From the NCBI GenBank assembly GCA_000496475.1, contig AYMW01000002.1, forward strand, positions 434,001-498,000: a stretch of DNA of 64,000 bases, written 5' to 3'. Made by a program: the position numbers and the translations under genes. The DNA comes from Betaproteobacteria bacterium MOLA814 (GTDB taxonomy: Bacteria > Pseudomonadota > Gammaproteobacteria > Burkholderiales > Burkholderiaceae_C). The notes beneath the pieces were generated by a model. It searched no databases. It was not told the DNA's origin and was given only the letters and a program-made list of their open reading frames with translations. This document shows, piece by piece, positions 41,832 to 50,188 of this stretch (position 1 is its first letter; every line of letters starts with the position of its first letter).

Positions 41832-44800
41832 TTAGGCCGTTAATTGGGCCGCTGACTCCATATCCACCGCAACAATACGCGACACACCTTGCTCTTGCAT
41901 GGTGACGCCAATGAGTTGCTTGGCCATTTCCATGGCAATTTTATTGTGGCTAATGAATAAGAATTGTGTGCTGGCACTCATGGCCGTCACCAGCTTGGCG
42001 TAGCGCTCAGTGTTGGCATCGTCAAGCGGTGCATCCACCTCATCCAACAAACAAAATGGCGCGGGGTTGAGCTGGAAAATAGCAAACACCAACGCAATGG
42101 CAGTCAAAGCTTTTTCGCCACCAGACAACAAGTGAATGGTTTGATTTTTCTTACCAGGAGGCTGCGCCATCACCTGCACGCCTGCATCCAAAATTTCGTC
42201 GCCTGTCATAACCAGCTTGGCATTGCCACCACCGAACAGCTCTGGAAACATTTTGCCAAAGTGGGTATTGACTGTCTCGAACGTGTTGCCCAGCAACTCA
42301 CGTGTTTCAGCGTCAATTTTGGCAATGGCGTCCTCAAGCGTGTTAATGGCTTCGAACAGGTCTGCCATTTGTGCATCTAAAAACACTTTACGCTGGCGTG
42401 TCGACGTGAGCTCTTCGAGAGCGGCCAAGTTCACTGCGCCCAGCGCGACGATGTCGCGGTGTAAGCGCTCAATCTCTGACTGCAGGCCACTCAAACGCAC
42501 AGGGCCTTCGAGAACACTTTGCGAGACCGCGCTGAGGTCGGCTTCGGCCTCCTCAAGCTGCTGCGTGTATTGGGCTACGCCCAATCTGGCGGCTTGCTCT
42601 TTGAGTTGCATGTCCGTAATGCGGGCACGTATGGGATCAAGAGCGCGTTCAATTTGCAAGCGCCGCTCGTCGCTGGAACGCAGCTTGGTGGTTAGGTCGT
42701 CGTACTCGCTGCGCTTGGCTCCCAGCGCAGCTTCACGCGCCAGTTTGAGATCAAGCGCATCTTGCAAACCGCCTTGTGCCGCCGCGTCACTCAGACGAGA
42801 CAACTCGCTGTCGGCACGCTCACGCTCAGCACCAATACTGCCCAGCTGGTCAATAGCCGTTTGCAACATACGGCCCAACTCCTGCTGGCGGACGCCCATG
42901 CTGCGCTGCGCAAAGTTAGCTTCTTGCAGGTGACGCTCAAGACTGCGTTGCTGCTCACGCGCCGCGTCTAGCTGGCGCTGGTGATGAATCACTTGATCGT
43001 CCAATTGCACATGGCGCTCTTGGGCGTCTGCCAGTTGCATGTCCAACTCTTCGAAGCGGCCCTGCGAGATCGCCTTGCGCTCTTGAATGTCTTGCAACTG
43101 CACCTCTAGCTCTTGAATGTCGCCATCAATCTGGCTGCTGCGCGCCGCTGCCTGCTCGCTGGCTTGGGTCAAGCGCAGGACTTCAACTTGCAGCTCATGG
43201 ACCCGTGTTTGCGACGCGTTGCTGCGCGCACGCAGCTGGGTCAATTGCTGAACAGCGCCGGCGTAATGTGTCTCCGCCCGCGCCAAATTGGCTCTTGCAT
43301 CGTCACTCAGCAGCGACTGGGCCCGCACTTTTTTGTCTAGATTGTCAATCTCTTGCGCCCTGGCCAACATACCCGCTTGCTCGTTGTCGTTGGCGTAAAA
43401 GCTCACGCTGTGTGGGCTCACCATGTGACCATCACTGGCCACCAAATATTGACCAGCTGCCAACTTGTCGCGTTCGGACAGTGCTTGACCTAAGTTGTCA
43501 GCCACAAAGATACCGGCGAGCCAGTGACCCAAAATGGCCCGCACACCCGCCTCAGAGGTCGACACTTTGTGCAGCAATGGCTTGAAGCCATTGGGGGCTG
43601 GCAAAGCGTGCTCTGGTGCTTGGTTGGCTGCGGCTGCGGCTGCGGCTGCAGTGGCGGCTAAAAATGTGAGTTTGGTCGCTGGTGCGTCGCTGGCAAAGCC
43701 CTTCACCATGTCGAGTTGACCAACGGGTAGGGCTGCCAAACGCTCGCGCAGCACAGCCTCTAGGGCATTTTCCCAGCCCGGCTGAACTTGAATGTGCTGC
43801 CACAGTGGCTGCAAGTGCTGCAAGCCGTGTTTGTCAAGCCACGGCTGCAACTTGTCGTTGGTTTGTAGTTTGTCTTGCAAGGCCTTTAGTGCCTGCAGCT
43901 TGGCCGATAAACCTGCCAGCAAAGCGCCTTGTTGGTTGACAGAAGACTGCGCCTCAGTGCGGGCCTCATCCATGTGTGGAACTGCAGACTGCAGCTCCTC
44001 GAGTGCACCCATATGCATGGCGTGCGACTCGACTGCTTGAGCGTGCTGCTCGTTCAAGCTGTTTAAACGAGAGGCGTCGGGTATGCGCACAGCACCACGC
44101 TCCAAGCTCAGACGCCCGCGCCTGGCTTCGCTTTGCCTGCCCTGCTCTTCCAAACCTCGCTGCTCGGCCGCTAGCACTTGAATGTGCTGCTGAATGTGGG
44201 TGACACCCCCACGCTGGTCATTGGCCTTGGCCTGTGCAGTGCGAACCTGCTCCTCTAAATGTGGCAGGACTTGGGCTTGGTCCTCAACCTGCGCCTCCAA
44301 CAAGGCCGCTTGTTCTTGTGCAGACTCGGTGCTGGCCGCTAGATTGTTCAATTCTTCGCTAGCCGTTGTGCGTTGGGTGTGCCACTGTAACTGCTGAATG
44401 GCGAGTTGCTCTAGGCGCTGTTCAGCGCGAGCCCGTCCCTCCAACACAAAACGAATTTCAGCCTCCAGTTTGCCGACCTCAGCCGAAGCTTCGTACAACA
44501 ATCCTTGCGACTGATTGACTTGATCGCCAGCGCTGTAGTGCGCTTGGCGCACCACCTCAATGTCAGCCTCTAACCGACGCAAGTCGGCCATGCTGGCTTC
44601 AAGCTCTGTGGCGTTGGTAAGGGCTTGTTCGGCCAGCTTGGCTTGTTCAGCCTGCGCGTCGCCGCGCTTTAAAAACCACAACTGGTGCTGTTTGAGTGTG
44701 GCCTTAGCTTGCAAGCTTTGATACAGTGCGGCCACTTCGGCTTGACGCTCAAGCTTGTCGAGGTTGACATTGAGTTCACGCAAGATATCGTCAACGCGGG

Positions 44801-45374
44801 TGAGATTTTCACGCGTGTCGTTCAAGCGGTTGGCCGTTTCGCGGCGGCGCTCTTTGTATTTAGAAACGCCAGCGGCTTCCTCCAAAAACAAGCGCAGCTC
44901 TTCTGGCTTGCTTTCAATAATACGGCTGATGGTGCCTTGGCCAATGATGGCGTAAGCGCGCGGACCAAGGCCAGTCCCCAAAAACACGTCTTGAATGTCA
45001 CGCCGACGCACCAACTGGTTGTTTATGAAGTAACTGCTGTTGCCTTCACGGGTCAACACGCGACGCACAGCAATTTCAGAAAACTGACTCCACTGACCAC
45101 CTGCGCGGTGATCGGCATTGTCAAACACCAACTCCACGCTGGCACGGTTGGCCGGTTTTCGGGTGGTGGTGCCGTTAAAAATAACGTCTTGCATGGACTC
45201 GCCACGCAACTCAGACGCTTTTGACTCGCCCAGTACCCACCGCACCGCGTCCATGATGTTGGATTTGCCACAGCCGTTTGGACCCACCACGCCAACCAGC
45301 TGGCCGGGCAAGACAAAATTGGTGGGCTCTACGAATGATTTGAAGCCTGATAGCTTGATGGATTGAAGGCGCAC
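41832..45374 (-). CDS. smc: Chromosome segregation ATPase SMC
   Basis: An 1180-residue condensin-type protein that organises and separates the chromosome. Walker A GPNGCGKSN is at residues 31-39. Two long coiled coils (about 170-500 and 650-1000) flank a hinge near 500-650. The C-terminal head has the signature LLSGGEKALTAIAL and Walker B with CLLDEVDAPLDD. The hinge region includes a run of eight alanines from a hexanucleotide repeat at 43626-43649. The start is GTG 45374. It heads the smc-zipA-ligA operon. Confidence 0.97.
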   Translation of the reverse strand: MRLQSIKLSGFKSFVEPTNFVLPGQLVGVVGPNGCGKSNIMDAVRWVLGESKASELRGESMQDVIFNGTTTRKPANRASVELVFDNADHRAGGQWSQFSEIAVRRVLTREGNSSYFINNQLVRRRDIQDVFLGTGLGPRAYAIIGQGTISRIIESKPEELRLFLEEAAGVSKYKERRRETANRLNDTRENLTRVDDILRELNVNLDKLERQAEVAALYQSLQAKATLKQHQLWFLKRGDAQAEQAKLAEQALTNATELEASMADLRRLEADIEVVRQAHYSAGDQVNQSQGLLYEASAEVGKLEAEIRFVLEGRARAEQRLEQLAIQQLQWHTQRTTASEELNNLAASTESAQEQAALLEAQVEDQAQVLPHLEEQVRTAQAKANDQRGGVTHIQQHIQVLAAEQRGLEEQGRQSEARRGRLSLERGAVRIPDASRLNSLNEQHAQAVESHAMHMGALEELQSAVPHMDEARTEAQSSVNQQGALLAGLSAKLQALKALQDKLQTNDKLQPWLDKHGLQHLQPLWQHIQVQPGWENALEAVLRERLAALPVGQLDMVKGFASDAPATKLTFLAATAAAAAAAANQAPEHALPAPNGFKPLLHKVSTSEAGVRAILGHWLAGIFVADNLGQALSERDKLAAGQYLVASDGHMVSPHSVSFYANDNEQAGMLARAQEIDNLDKKVRAQSLLSDDARANLARAETHYAGAVQQLTQLRARSNASQTRVHELQVEVLRLTQASEQAAARSSQIDGDIQELEVQLQDIQERKAISQGRFEELDMQLADAQERHVQLDDQVIHHQRQLDAAREQQRSLERHLQEANFAQRSMGVRQQELGRMLQTAIDQLGSIGAERERADSELSRLSDAAAQGGLQDALDLKLAREAALGAKRSEYDDLTTKLRSSDERRLQIERALDPIRARITDMQLKEQAARLGVAQYTQQLEEAEADLSAVSQSVLEGPVRLSGLQSEIERLHRDIVALGAVNLAALEELTSTRQRKVFLDAQMADLFEAINTLEDAIAKIDAETRELLGNTFETVNTHFGKMFPELFGGGNAKLVMTGDEILDAGVQVMAQPPGKKNQTIHLLSGGEKALTAIALVFAIFQLNPAPFCLLDEVDAPLDDANTERYAKLVTAMSASTQFLFISHNKIAMEMAKQLIGVTMQEQGVSRIVAVDMESAAQLTA
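43626..43649. repeat. Hexanucleotide tandem repeat in smc
   Basis: Four perfect copies of GGCTGC. On the coding (minus) strand this encodes alternating Ala-Ala pairs within the SMC hinge region. The unit is six bases, so copy-number change would add or remove two alanines without breaking the frame. Confidence 0.85.
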
Positions 45375-45490
45375 GCTTAATTGTTGACCAAAGTGTTCAG
45401 ATTTGGCTTTTGTTAAAACCTATAGAACGCTGACTATACCGCGAGCCCGTGAGCCAGAGGTTATCGCAACTCCCGCCATAATAGATGGTT

Positions 45491-46705
45491 ATGAATCCGT
45501 TGCTGACCAAACTCCAGCCCTACCCATTTGAGCGGCTGCGCGCTTTATTTGATGGCGTAGTGCCCAATGCCAATTTGTCGCCCATCAGCTTGGGTATCGG
45601 TGAGCCCAAACACCCAACGCCGGCGCTGATTGGCCAAGCCATGGCTCAAGCCCCCAACAGTTTGGCCACCTACCCAGCTACCAACGGCCTACCAGCCCTG
45701 CGGGTCGCCTGTGCCAACTGGGTCAAGCGCCGATACCAACTGGATATAGACCCCAACACGCAGGTCTTGCCAGTCAATGGCACGCGCGAGGCCTTGTTTG
45801 CCATCGCGCAAACCGTCATAGATGCCAGCAAGGCCGGCGCATTGGTGGTGTGCCCCAACCCGTTTTATCAAATTTACGAGGGTGCAGCCCTCTTGGCAGG
45901 CGCCACACCAGTGTTTGCCCCCAGCGACGCGGCGCGCAACTTTGCTGTGGACTGGTCTTGCATCAACGACGAGCAATGGGCCAACACCCAGTTGTTGTAT
46001 GTCTGCTCACCTGGCAACCCAGCTGGCGCCGTCATGCCGCTTCATGAGTGGCAACAACTGTTTGACTTGAGCGACAAACACGGCTTTGTGATTGCCAGTG
46101 ACGAGTGCTACAGCGAGATTTATTTCCGCGATGAGCCGCCTCTGGGCAGCCTTCAAGCGGCAGCCGCTTTGGGACGCACAGACTTTAACAACCTCATTGC
46201 CTTCACCAGTTTGTCCAAACGCAGCAATGCCCCGGGCTTGCGCAGTGGTTTTGTAGCCGGCGACGCCAAACTCATCAAGGCTTTTTTGCTGTACCGCACT
46301 TACCAAGGCGGTGCCATGAGCCCGATGGTGCAAATGGGCAGCATTGCCGCTTGGAGCGACGAGGCTCACGTGGTGGCCAACCGACAAGCCTACCGAGACA
46401 AGTTTGCGGCGGTCACACCAGTCATAGCCCAAGTCATGGACGTGCAACTGCCAGACGCCAGCTTTTACCTGTGGGCGCAAGTACCCAGCAGCTTCCATGG
46501 GGATGACCAACTTTTCGCGCGTGAATTGCTGGCTCAATACAATGTGACGGTTTTACCGGGAAGCTTCTTGGCACGTGAGGCCTATGGCGTCAACCCCGGC
46601 GCAGGTCGAATTCGTTTGGCCTTGGTTGCCGAAACGGTTGAGTGCCTTGAGGCCGCCCAGCGGATACAGGCCTTTGTCAAAAACTGTATCAAAGCCGCGG
46701 CTTAA
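45491..46705 (+). CDS. dapC: Succinyldiaminopimelate transaminase
   Basis: PLP-dependent aminotransferase that makes N-succinyl-L,L-diaminopimelate in lysine and peptidoglycan synthesis. The 404-residue fold-type I enzyme shows ISLGIGEPKHPTP near the start, CNPGNPAG-like SPGNPAGAVM, and the PLP lysine in FTSLSKRSNAPGLRSGFV. ATG 45491 gives the usual MNPLLTKLQPYPFERLR start; the ATG at 45485 adds two residues. It is first in dapC-dapD-dapE, divergent from smc across about 110 bases. Confidence 0.92.
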   Translation: MNPLLTKLQPYPFERLRALFDGVVPNANLSPISLGIGEPKHPTPALIGQAMAQAPNSLATYPATNGLPALRVACANWVKRRYQLDIDPNTQVLPVNGTREALFAIAQTVIDASKAGALVVCPNPFYQIYEGAALLAGATPVFAPSDAARNFAVDWSCINDEQWANTQLLYVCSPGNPAGAVMPLHEWQQLFDLSDKHGFVIASDECYSEIYFRDEPPLGSLQAAAALGRTDFNNLIAFTSLSKRSNAPGLRSGFVAGDAKLIKAFLLYRTYQGGAMSPMVQMGSIAAWSDEAHVVANRQAYRDKFAAVTPVIAQVMDVQLPDASFYLWAQVPSSFHGDDQLFARELLAQYNVTVLPGSFLAREAYGVNPGAGRIRLALVAETVECLEAAQRIQAFVKNCIKAAA

Positions 46706-46784
46706 GCTGAAAAAGCTAGCCAAAGTGTGCGCCAAACAAAGCACACTGCCCCATTTTTGACTTTTAAATTTACCTGGAGAACAT

Positions 46785-47609
46785 ATGACACAGCAACTAC
46801 AAGACATCATCGACACCGCTTGGGAAGACCGCGCCAACCTGTCAACCACCAACGCACCTAAAGAGGTGGTCGATGCTGTAGAACACGCCATTGTGGGCTT
46901 GAACAACGGCACATTGCGAGTGGCCACCCGCGAAAGCGTTGGCCAATGGACCACACACCAATGGCTCAAAAAAGCGGTATTGCTGTCATTTCGCTTGAAC
47001 GACAACAAGTTAATGGCTGCAGGCGACTTGGGTTTTTACGACAAAGTAAAAACCAAGTTCTCCAACATCAGCCCAGAAGCCATGGCAGCCAGCGGTGTAC
47101 GCGTTGTCCCACCAGCCGTGGCACGTCGCGGCAGCTTTATAGCCAAGGGCGCTGTACTCATGCCTTCATACGTCAACATTGGCGCCTATGTCGGCGAGTC
47201 CACCATGGTTGACACTTGGGCCACTGTAGGTTCATGTGCGCAGATTGGTGCCAACGTTCACCTATCGGGCGGCGTCGGCATTGGCGGTGTACTAGAGCCC
47301 TTGCAGGCCAACCCGACCATCATCGAAGACAACTGTTTTATTGGCGCGCGTTCTGAAGTGGTTGAAGGCGTGATTGTTGAAGAAAACTCAGTCATCTCCA
47401 TGGGTGTGTACATTGGCCAGAGCACCAAGATTTACGACCGCGCTACTGGAGAGGTGACCTATGGCCGCATTCCTGCAGGCTCGGTGGTGGTCAGCGGCAA
47501 CTTGCCATCAGCCGACGGGAAATACAGCTTGTACTGTGCCGTCATCGTCAAACGGGTAGACGCCAAAACACGCGCCAAAACCAGCCTCAACGAACTACTG
47601 CGCGATTAA
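46785..47609 (+). CDS. dapD: Tetrahydrodipicolinate N-succinyltransferase
   Basis: Transfers succinyl from succinyl-CoA to tetrahydrodipicolinate, the step before DapC. The 274-residue protein has the N-terminal helices (DDTAW-like [14 protein letters not shown]) and a left-handed beta-helix of hexapeptide repeats: [37 protein letters not shown] is the heart of the trimer. GGAG before ATG 46785 (CTGGAGAACAT) supports the start. It is 79 bases after dapC. Confidence 0.97.
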   Translation: MTQQLQDIIDTAWEDRANLSTTNAPKEVVDAVEHAIVGLNNGTLRVATRESVGQWTTHQWLKKAVLLSFRLNDNKLMAAGDLGFYDKVKTKFSNISPEAMAASGVRVVPPAVARRGSFIAKGAVLMPSYVNIGAYVGESTMVDTWATVGSCAQIGANVHLSGGVGIGGVLEPLQANPTIIEDNCFIGARSEVVEGVIVEENSVISMGVYIGQSTKIYDRATGEVTYGRIPAGSVVVSGNLPSADGKYSLYCAVIVKRVDAKTRAKTSLNELLRD

Positions 47610-47628
47610 ACTGTCGCCCTCAAACACC

Positions 47629-48798
47629 ATGTACGACGCACTCACCCTGACCGAGGCATTGCTGGCCAAAGCATCTGTCACGCCACTAGACCTTGGCTGT
47701 CAAGATTTGCTGGCAAGCCAATTGCAGCCCTTGGGATTTGAGTGTGAGCGCATGGTGTTTGGTGAGGATGCATTGCAGGTGCACAACTTGTGGGCCAAAT
47801 TTACCGCCCCGGCCTTGGCCAGCGGTAGACCAGCTCCTTTGCTGGTCTTTGCGGGACACACTGATGTGGTGCCGACAGGCCCCGTTGAAGCGTGGGACAG
47901 CAACCCATTTGTTCCTACGCACAGAAACGGCAAGTTGTATGGACGTGGTGCCAGCGACATGAAAGCCTCTTTGGCTGCCATGGTGGTGGCCGTGCGCGAA
48001 TTCCGCGCCAGCCACTCAGCAGCCCCGCTGTCGATTGCTTTTTTAATCACCAGCGACGAAGAAGGCCCTGCCAAACACGGTACTGTCGAGGTCTGCAAGG
48101 CCTTGAGCGCACGCGGCGAACACCTGGACTTTTGCATTGTGGGAGAACCAACGTCCATAGAGCGCACTGGTGACATGATTAAAAACGGCAGGCGTGGCAG
48201 CATGAGTGGACGTCTAAGCGTCAAAGGTGTGCAAGGCCACATCGCCTACCCACATTTGGCACGCAACCCCATTCACCAAGCAGCCCCTGTGCTGGCCATA
48301 CTGGCCGGCGAGGTGTGGGACCAAGGCAACGCTTTTTTCCCACCTACCAGTTGGCAGATCAGTAACATTCATGGCGGCACAGGTGTCAGCAATGTCATTC
48401 CTGGTGAAGTCGTGATTGACTTTAACTTCCGCTTTTGCTCGGACAACACGCCTGAGCAGCTGCAAACACGTGTGCATGCCATCCTGGATGACAACGGTCT
48501 AGAGTATGACTTGACGTGGTCCGTCAGCGGCTTGCCTTTTTTAACCGCGCCTGGCCCCTTGGTGCATGCTGTTCAAGAAGCCATCCGCACAGTTGCAGGC
48601 ATTGAAACCCAGCTCTCCACCACTGGCGGCACCAGCGATGGGCGTTTTATCGCGCAAATTTGTGCGCAAGTCATAGAGCTGGGCCCACCCAACGCCACGA
48701 TTCACAAAATCAACGAACACGTGGCAGTGGCCGACATTGAGCCACTCAAAAACATGTACCGCGAAACACTGGTTGCGCTTGCGGCACAGTCAAGCTAA
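47629..48798 (+). CDS. dapE: Succinyl-diaminopimelate desuccinylase
   Basis: Zinc-dependent hydrolase that removes succinate to release L,L-diaminopimelate. The 389-residue M20 peptidase shows the first metal histidine in [28 protein letters not shown] with the bridging aspartate, [12 protein letters not shown] with catalytic glutamates, and [11 protein letters not shown] near the end. The start is ATG 47629, 19 bases after the dapD stop. The dapC-dapD-dapE order is typical of Comamonadaceae, but here infA sits between dapE and prmB. Confidence 0.96.
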   Translation: MYDALTLTEALLAKASVTPLDLGCQDLLASQLQPLGFECERMVFGEDALQVHNLWAKFTAPALASGRPAPLLVFAGHTDVVPTGPVEAWDSNPFVPTHRNGKLYGRGASDMKASLAAMVVAVREFRASHSAAPLSIAFLITSDEEGPAKHGTVEVCKALSARGEHLDFCIVGEPTSIERTGDMIKNGRRGSMSGRLSVKGVQGHIAYPHLARNPIHQAAPVLAILAGEVWDQGNAFFPPTSWQISNIHGGTGVSNVIPGEVVIDFNFRFCSDNTPEQLQTRVHAILDDNGLEYDLTWSVSGLPFLTAPGPLVHAVQEAIRTVAGIETQLSTTGGTSDGRFIAQICAQVIELGPPNATIHKINEHVAVADIEPLKNMYRETLVALAAQSS

Positions 48799-48812
48799 CG
48801 ACACCTGCCATT

Positions 48813-48821
48813 TGCTATAAT
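48813..48821 (+). promoter_or_regulatory. Extended -10 promoter for infA
   Basis: TGCTATAAT: a consensus -10 (TATAAT at 48816-48821) with the TGn extension that can replace a good -35. No good -35 is visible at the proper distance. It lies just after the dapE stop (48798), so infA likely has its own promoter, with transcription starting near 48828. Confidence 0.55.
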
Positions 48822-48829
48822 GAAAGGCT

Positions 48830-48895
48830 TTGCCAGATGTCTCACTTCGGGGCATGGGCAAGGACTTATTGCCTACCGGGTCACCGACACGGCAA
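48830..48895 (+). promoter_or_regulatory. Structured leader of infA with alternative pairings
   Basis: Two hairpins are visible in the 5' leader. The first pairs TTGCC (48830-48834) with GGCAA (48857-48861) and an inner seven-pair stem ATGTCTC/GGGGCAT (48837-48843 with 48849-48855, two G-U pairs). The second pairs TTGCC (48869-48873) with GGCAA (48891-48895) around GTC/GAC (48880-48882 and 48886-48888). TTGCC at 48869 could equally pair with GGCAA at 48857, breaking both. This resembles a switching leader, though the ribosome site AAGGAA further down is not visibly sequestered. Confidence 0.45.
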
Positions 48896-48921
48896 CACAT
48901 TACGGGATTTAAGGAATTTAC

Positions 48922-49173
48922 ATGGCAAAAGACGACCTGATTGAGATGATGGGCATCGTCAACGAGGTGTTACCTGACTCACGCTACCGCGTGACGCTTG
49001 ATAACGGGCACCAGCTTATCGCCTACTCAGCAGGCAAAATGCGTAAAAATCATATCCGCATTTTGGCGGGTGACCGTGTGACCCTAGAAATTTCCCCTTA
49101 CGACCTGTCCAAAGGCCGCATCAGTTTCCGCCACATTGAAGGCCGTGGGCCCATGACACCACGTCGCCGCTGA
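48922..49173 (+). CDS. infA: Translation initiation factor IF-1, extended paralogue
   Basis: IF-1 binds the ribosomal A site during initiation. The 83-residue OB-fold protein has [30 protein letters not shown] (quoted only as pattern), [35 protein letters not shown] in family form, and a C-terminal extension [10 protein letters not shown]. Burkholderiales often carry a second infA with such an extension, away from the ribosomal-protein operon; this location fits. AAGGAA about seven bases before ATG 48922 serves translation. It has its own likely promoter and structured leader. Confidence 0.93.
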   Translation: MAKDDLIEMMGIVNEVLPDSRYRVTLDNGHQLIAYSAGKMRKNHIRILAGDRVTLEISPYDLSKGRISFRHIEGRGPMTPRRR

Positions 49174-49192
49174 CATTTCAGCGACAACTTGC

Positions 49193-49212
49193 CGGCTGCT
49201 GACTCGCAGCCG
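49193..49212 (+). terminator. Hairpin after infA
   Basis: CGGCTGC (49193-49199) and GCAGCCG (49206-49212) form a 7-bp GC-rich stem with a six-base loop, 20 bases after the infA stop. No T run follows, so it may stabilise the mRNA end or be a factor-dependent stop; call it a possible terminator. Confidence 0.35.
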
Positions 49213-49279
49213 TGCCAACACAACACGTGTGACTGCCTTTGGTTGATGCGGACTCTCCTTAACCTCAGTGACTATCACC

Positions 49280-50188
49280 ATGCAACTTCACCAATTCATC
49301 CACAACAGCCAGGCCGCATTCGAAGCGGCTAATTTGGTGTATGGCCACGGCACAACCAACGCCAGAGACGAAGCTATTTGGCTTGTCTTATGGCGCTTGG
49401 ATTTACCGCTTGACATTGACATCAACGAACCCCAGTACGCTGAACGTGAACTGACGGCTGACGAGGTGCTCAGCGTTGGCACATTAATCGAAGAACGTAT
49501 AACGACGAGACGACCAGCGGCCTACCTCACACAACAAGCTTGGCTTCAAGGCGTTTCCTTTTACATAGACGAGCGCGCTATTGTGCCGCGCAGCTTTATT
49601 GCCGAGGCACTGGCCTATGGCCACATTGATGACTGGCTGCCCGCGCTGCCCAAGCGTGTGCTGGACTTGTGCACTGGCAATGCAAGCTTGGCCATATTGT
49701 CTGCGCTGGCTTACCCCGATGCGCACGTGGACGCGGCTGATATAGATGAGCTGGCATTGGAAGTGGCCGCTATCAATGTCACACAACACGCGTTGACCGC
49801 CCGCATCAGCCTGCACACCTCCGACGGCTTGGCACACGTACCCGGTGACTATGACCTTGTCGTGTGCAACCCGCCCTATGTCAACCAAACCAGCATGCAG
49901 GCATTGCCTGCCGAGTACTTGGCTGAGCCAGCGCTGGCGTTGGCTGGTGGCTTGGACGGCATGGACTTTATTCGACCCATGATGGCCGCGATGCCCGCCG
50001 TGTTGAACGACGGCGGCGCACTGGTTTTAGAAATCGGCTTCGAACGCGAACACTTTGAACGCGCCTTCCCAAACCTCAACCCTATTTGGTTGCCCACCAG
50101 CGCTGGCGATGACCTCGTGCTGTTGCTGACCAAAGATATGTTTAATACACACCCACCCGTTTTACAAGAGCCCACCACCACCACATGA
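49280..50188 (+). CDS. prmB: Ribosomal protein L3 glutamine N5-methyltransferase
   Basis: Methylates a glutamine of ribosomal protein L3 using SAM. The 302-residue protein shows an N-terminal helical domain (HQFIHNSQAAFEAANLVYGHGTTNARDEA), the family FYIDERAIVPRSFIAE (the I/VPRS motif), SAM motif LDLCTGNASLAIL and the catalytic NPPY in VVCNPPYVNQ. ATG 49280 is the likely start; GTG 49268 is possible. It ends overlapping the ABC-F gene by four bases (ATGA). Confidence 0.94.
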   Translation: MQLHQFIHNSQAAFEAANLVYGHGTTNARDEAIWLVLWRLDLPLDIDINEPQYAERELTADEVLSVGTLIEERITTRRPAAYLTQQAWLQGVSFYIDERAIVPRSFIAEALAYGHIDDWLPALPKRVLDLCTGNASLAILSALAYPDAHVDAADIDELALEVAAINVTQHALTARISLHTSDGLAHVPGDYDLVVCNPPYVNQTSMQALPAEYLAEPALALAGGLDGMDFIRPMMAAMPAVLNDGGALVLEIGFEREHFERAFPNLNPIWLPTSAGDDLVLLLTKDMFNTHPPVLQEPTTTT

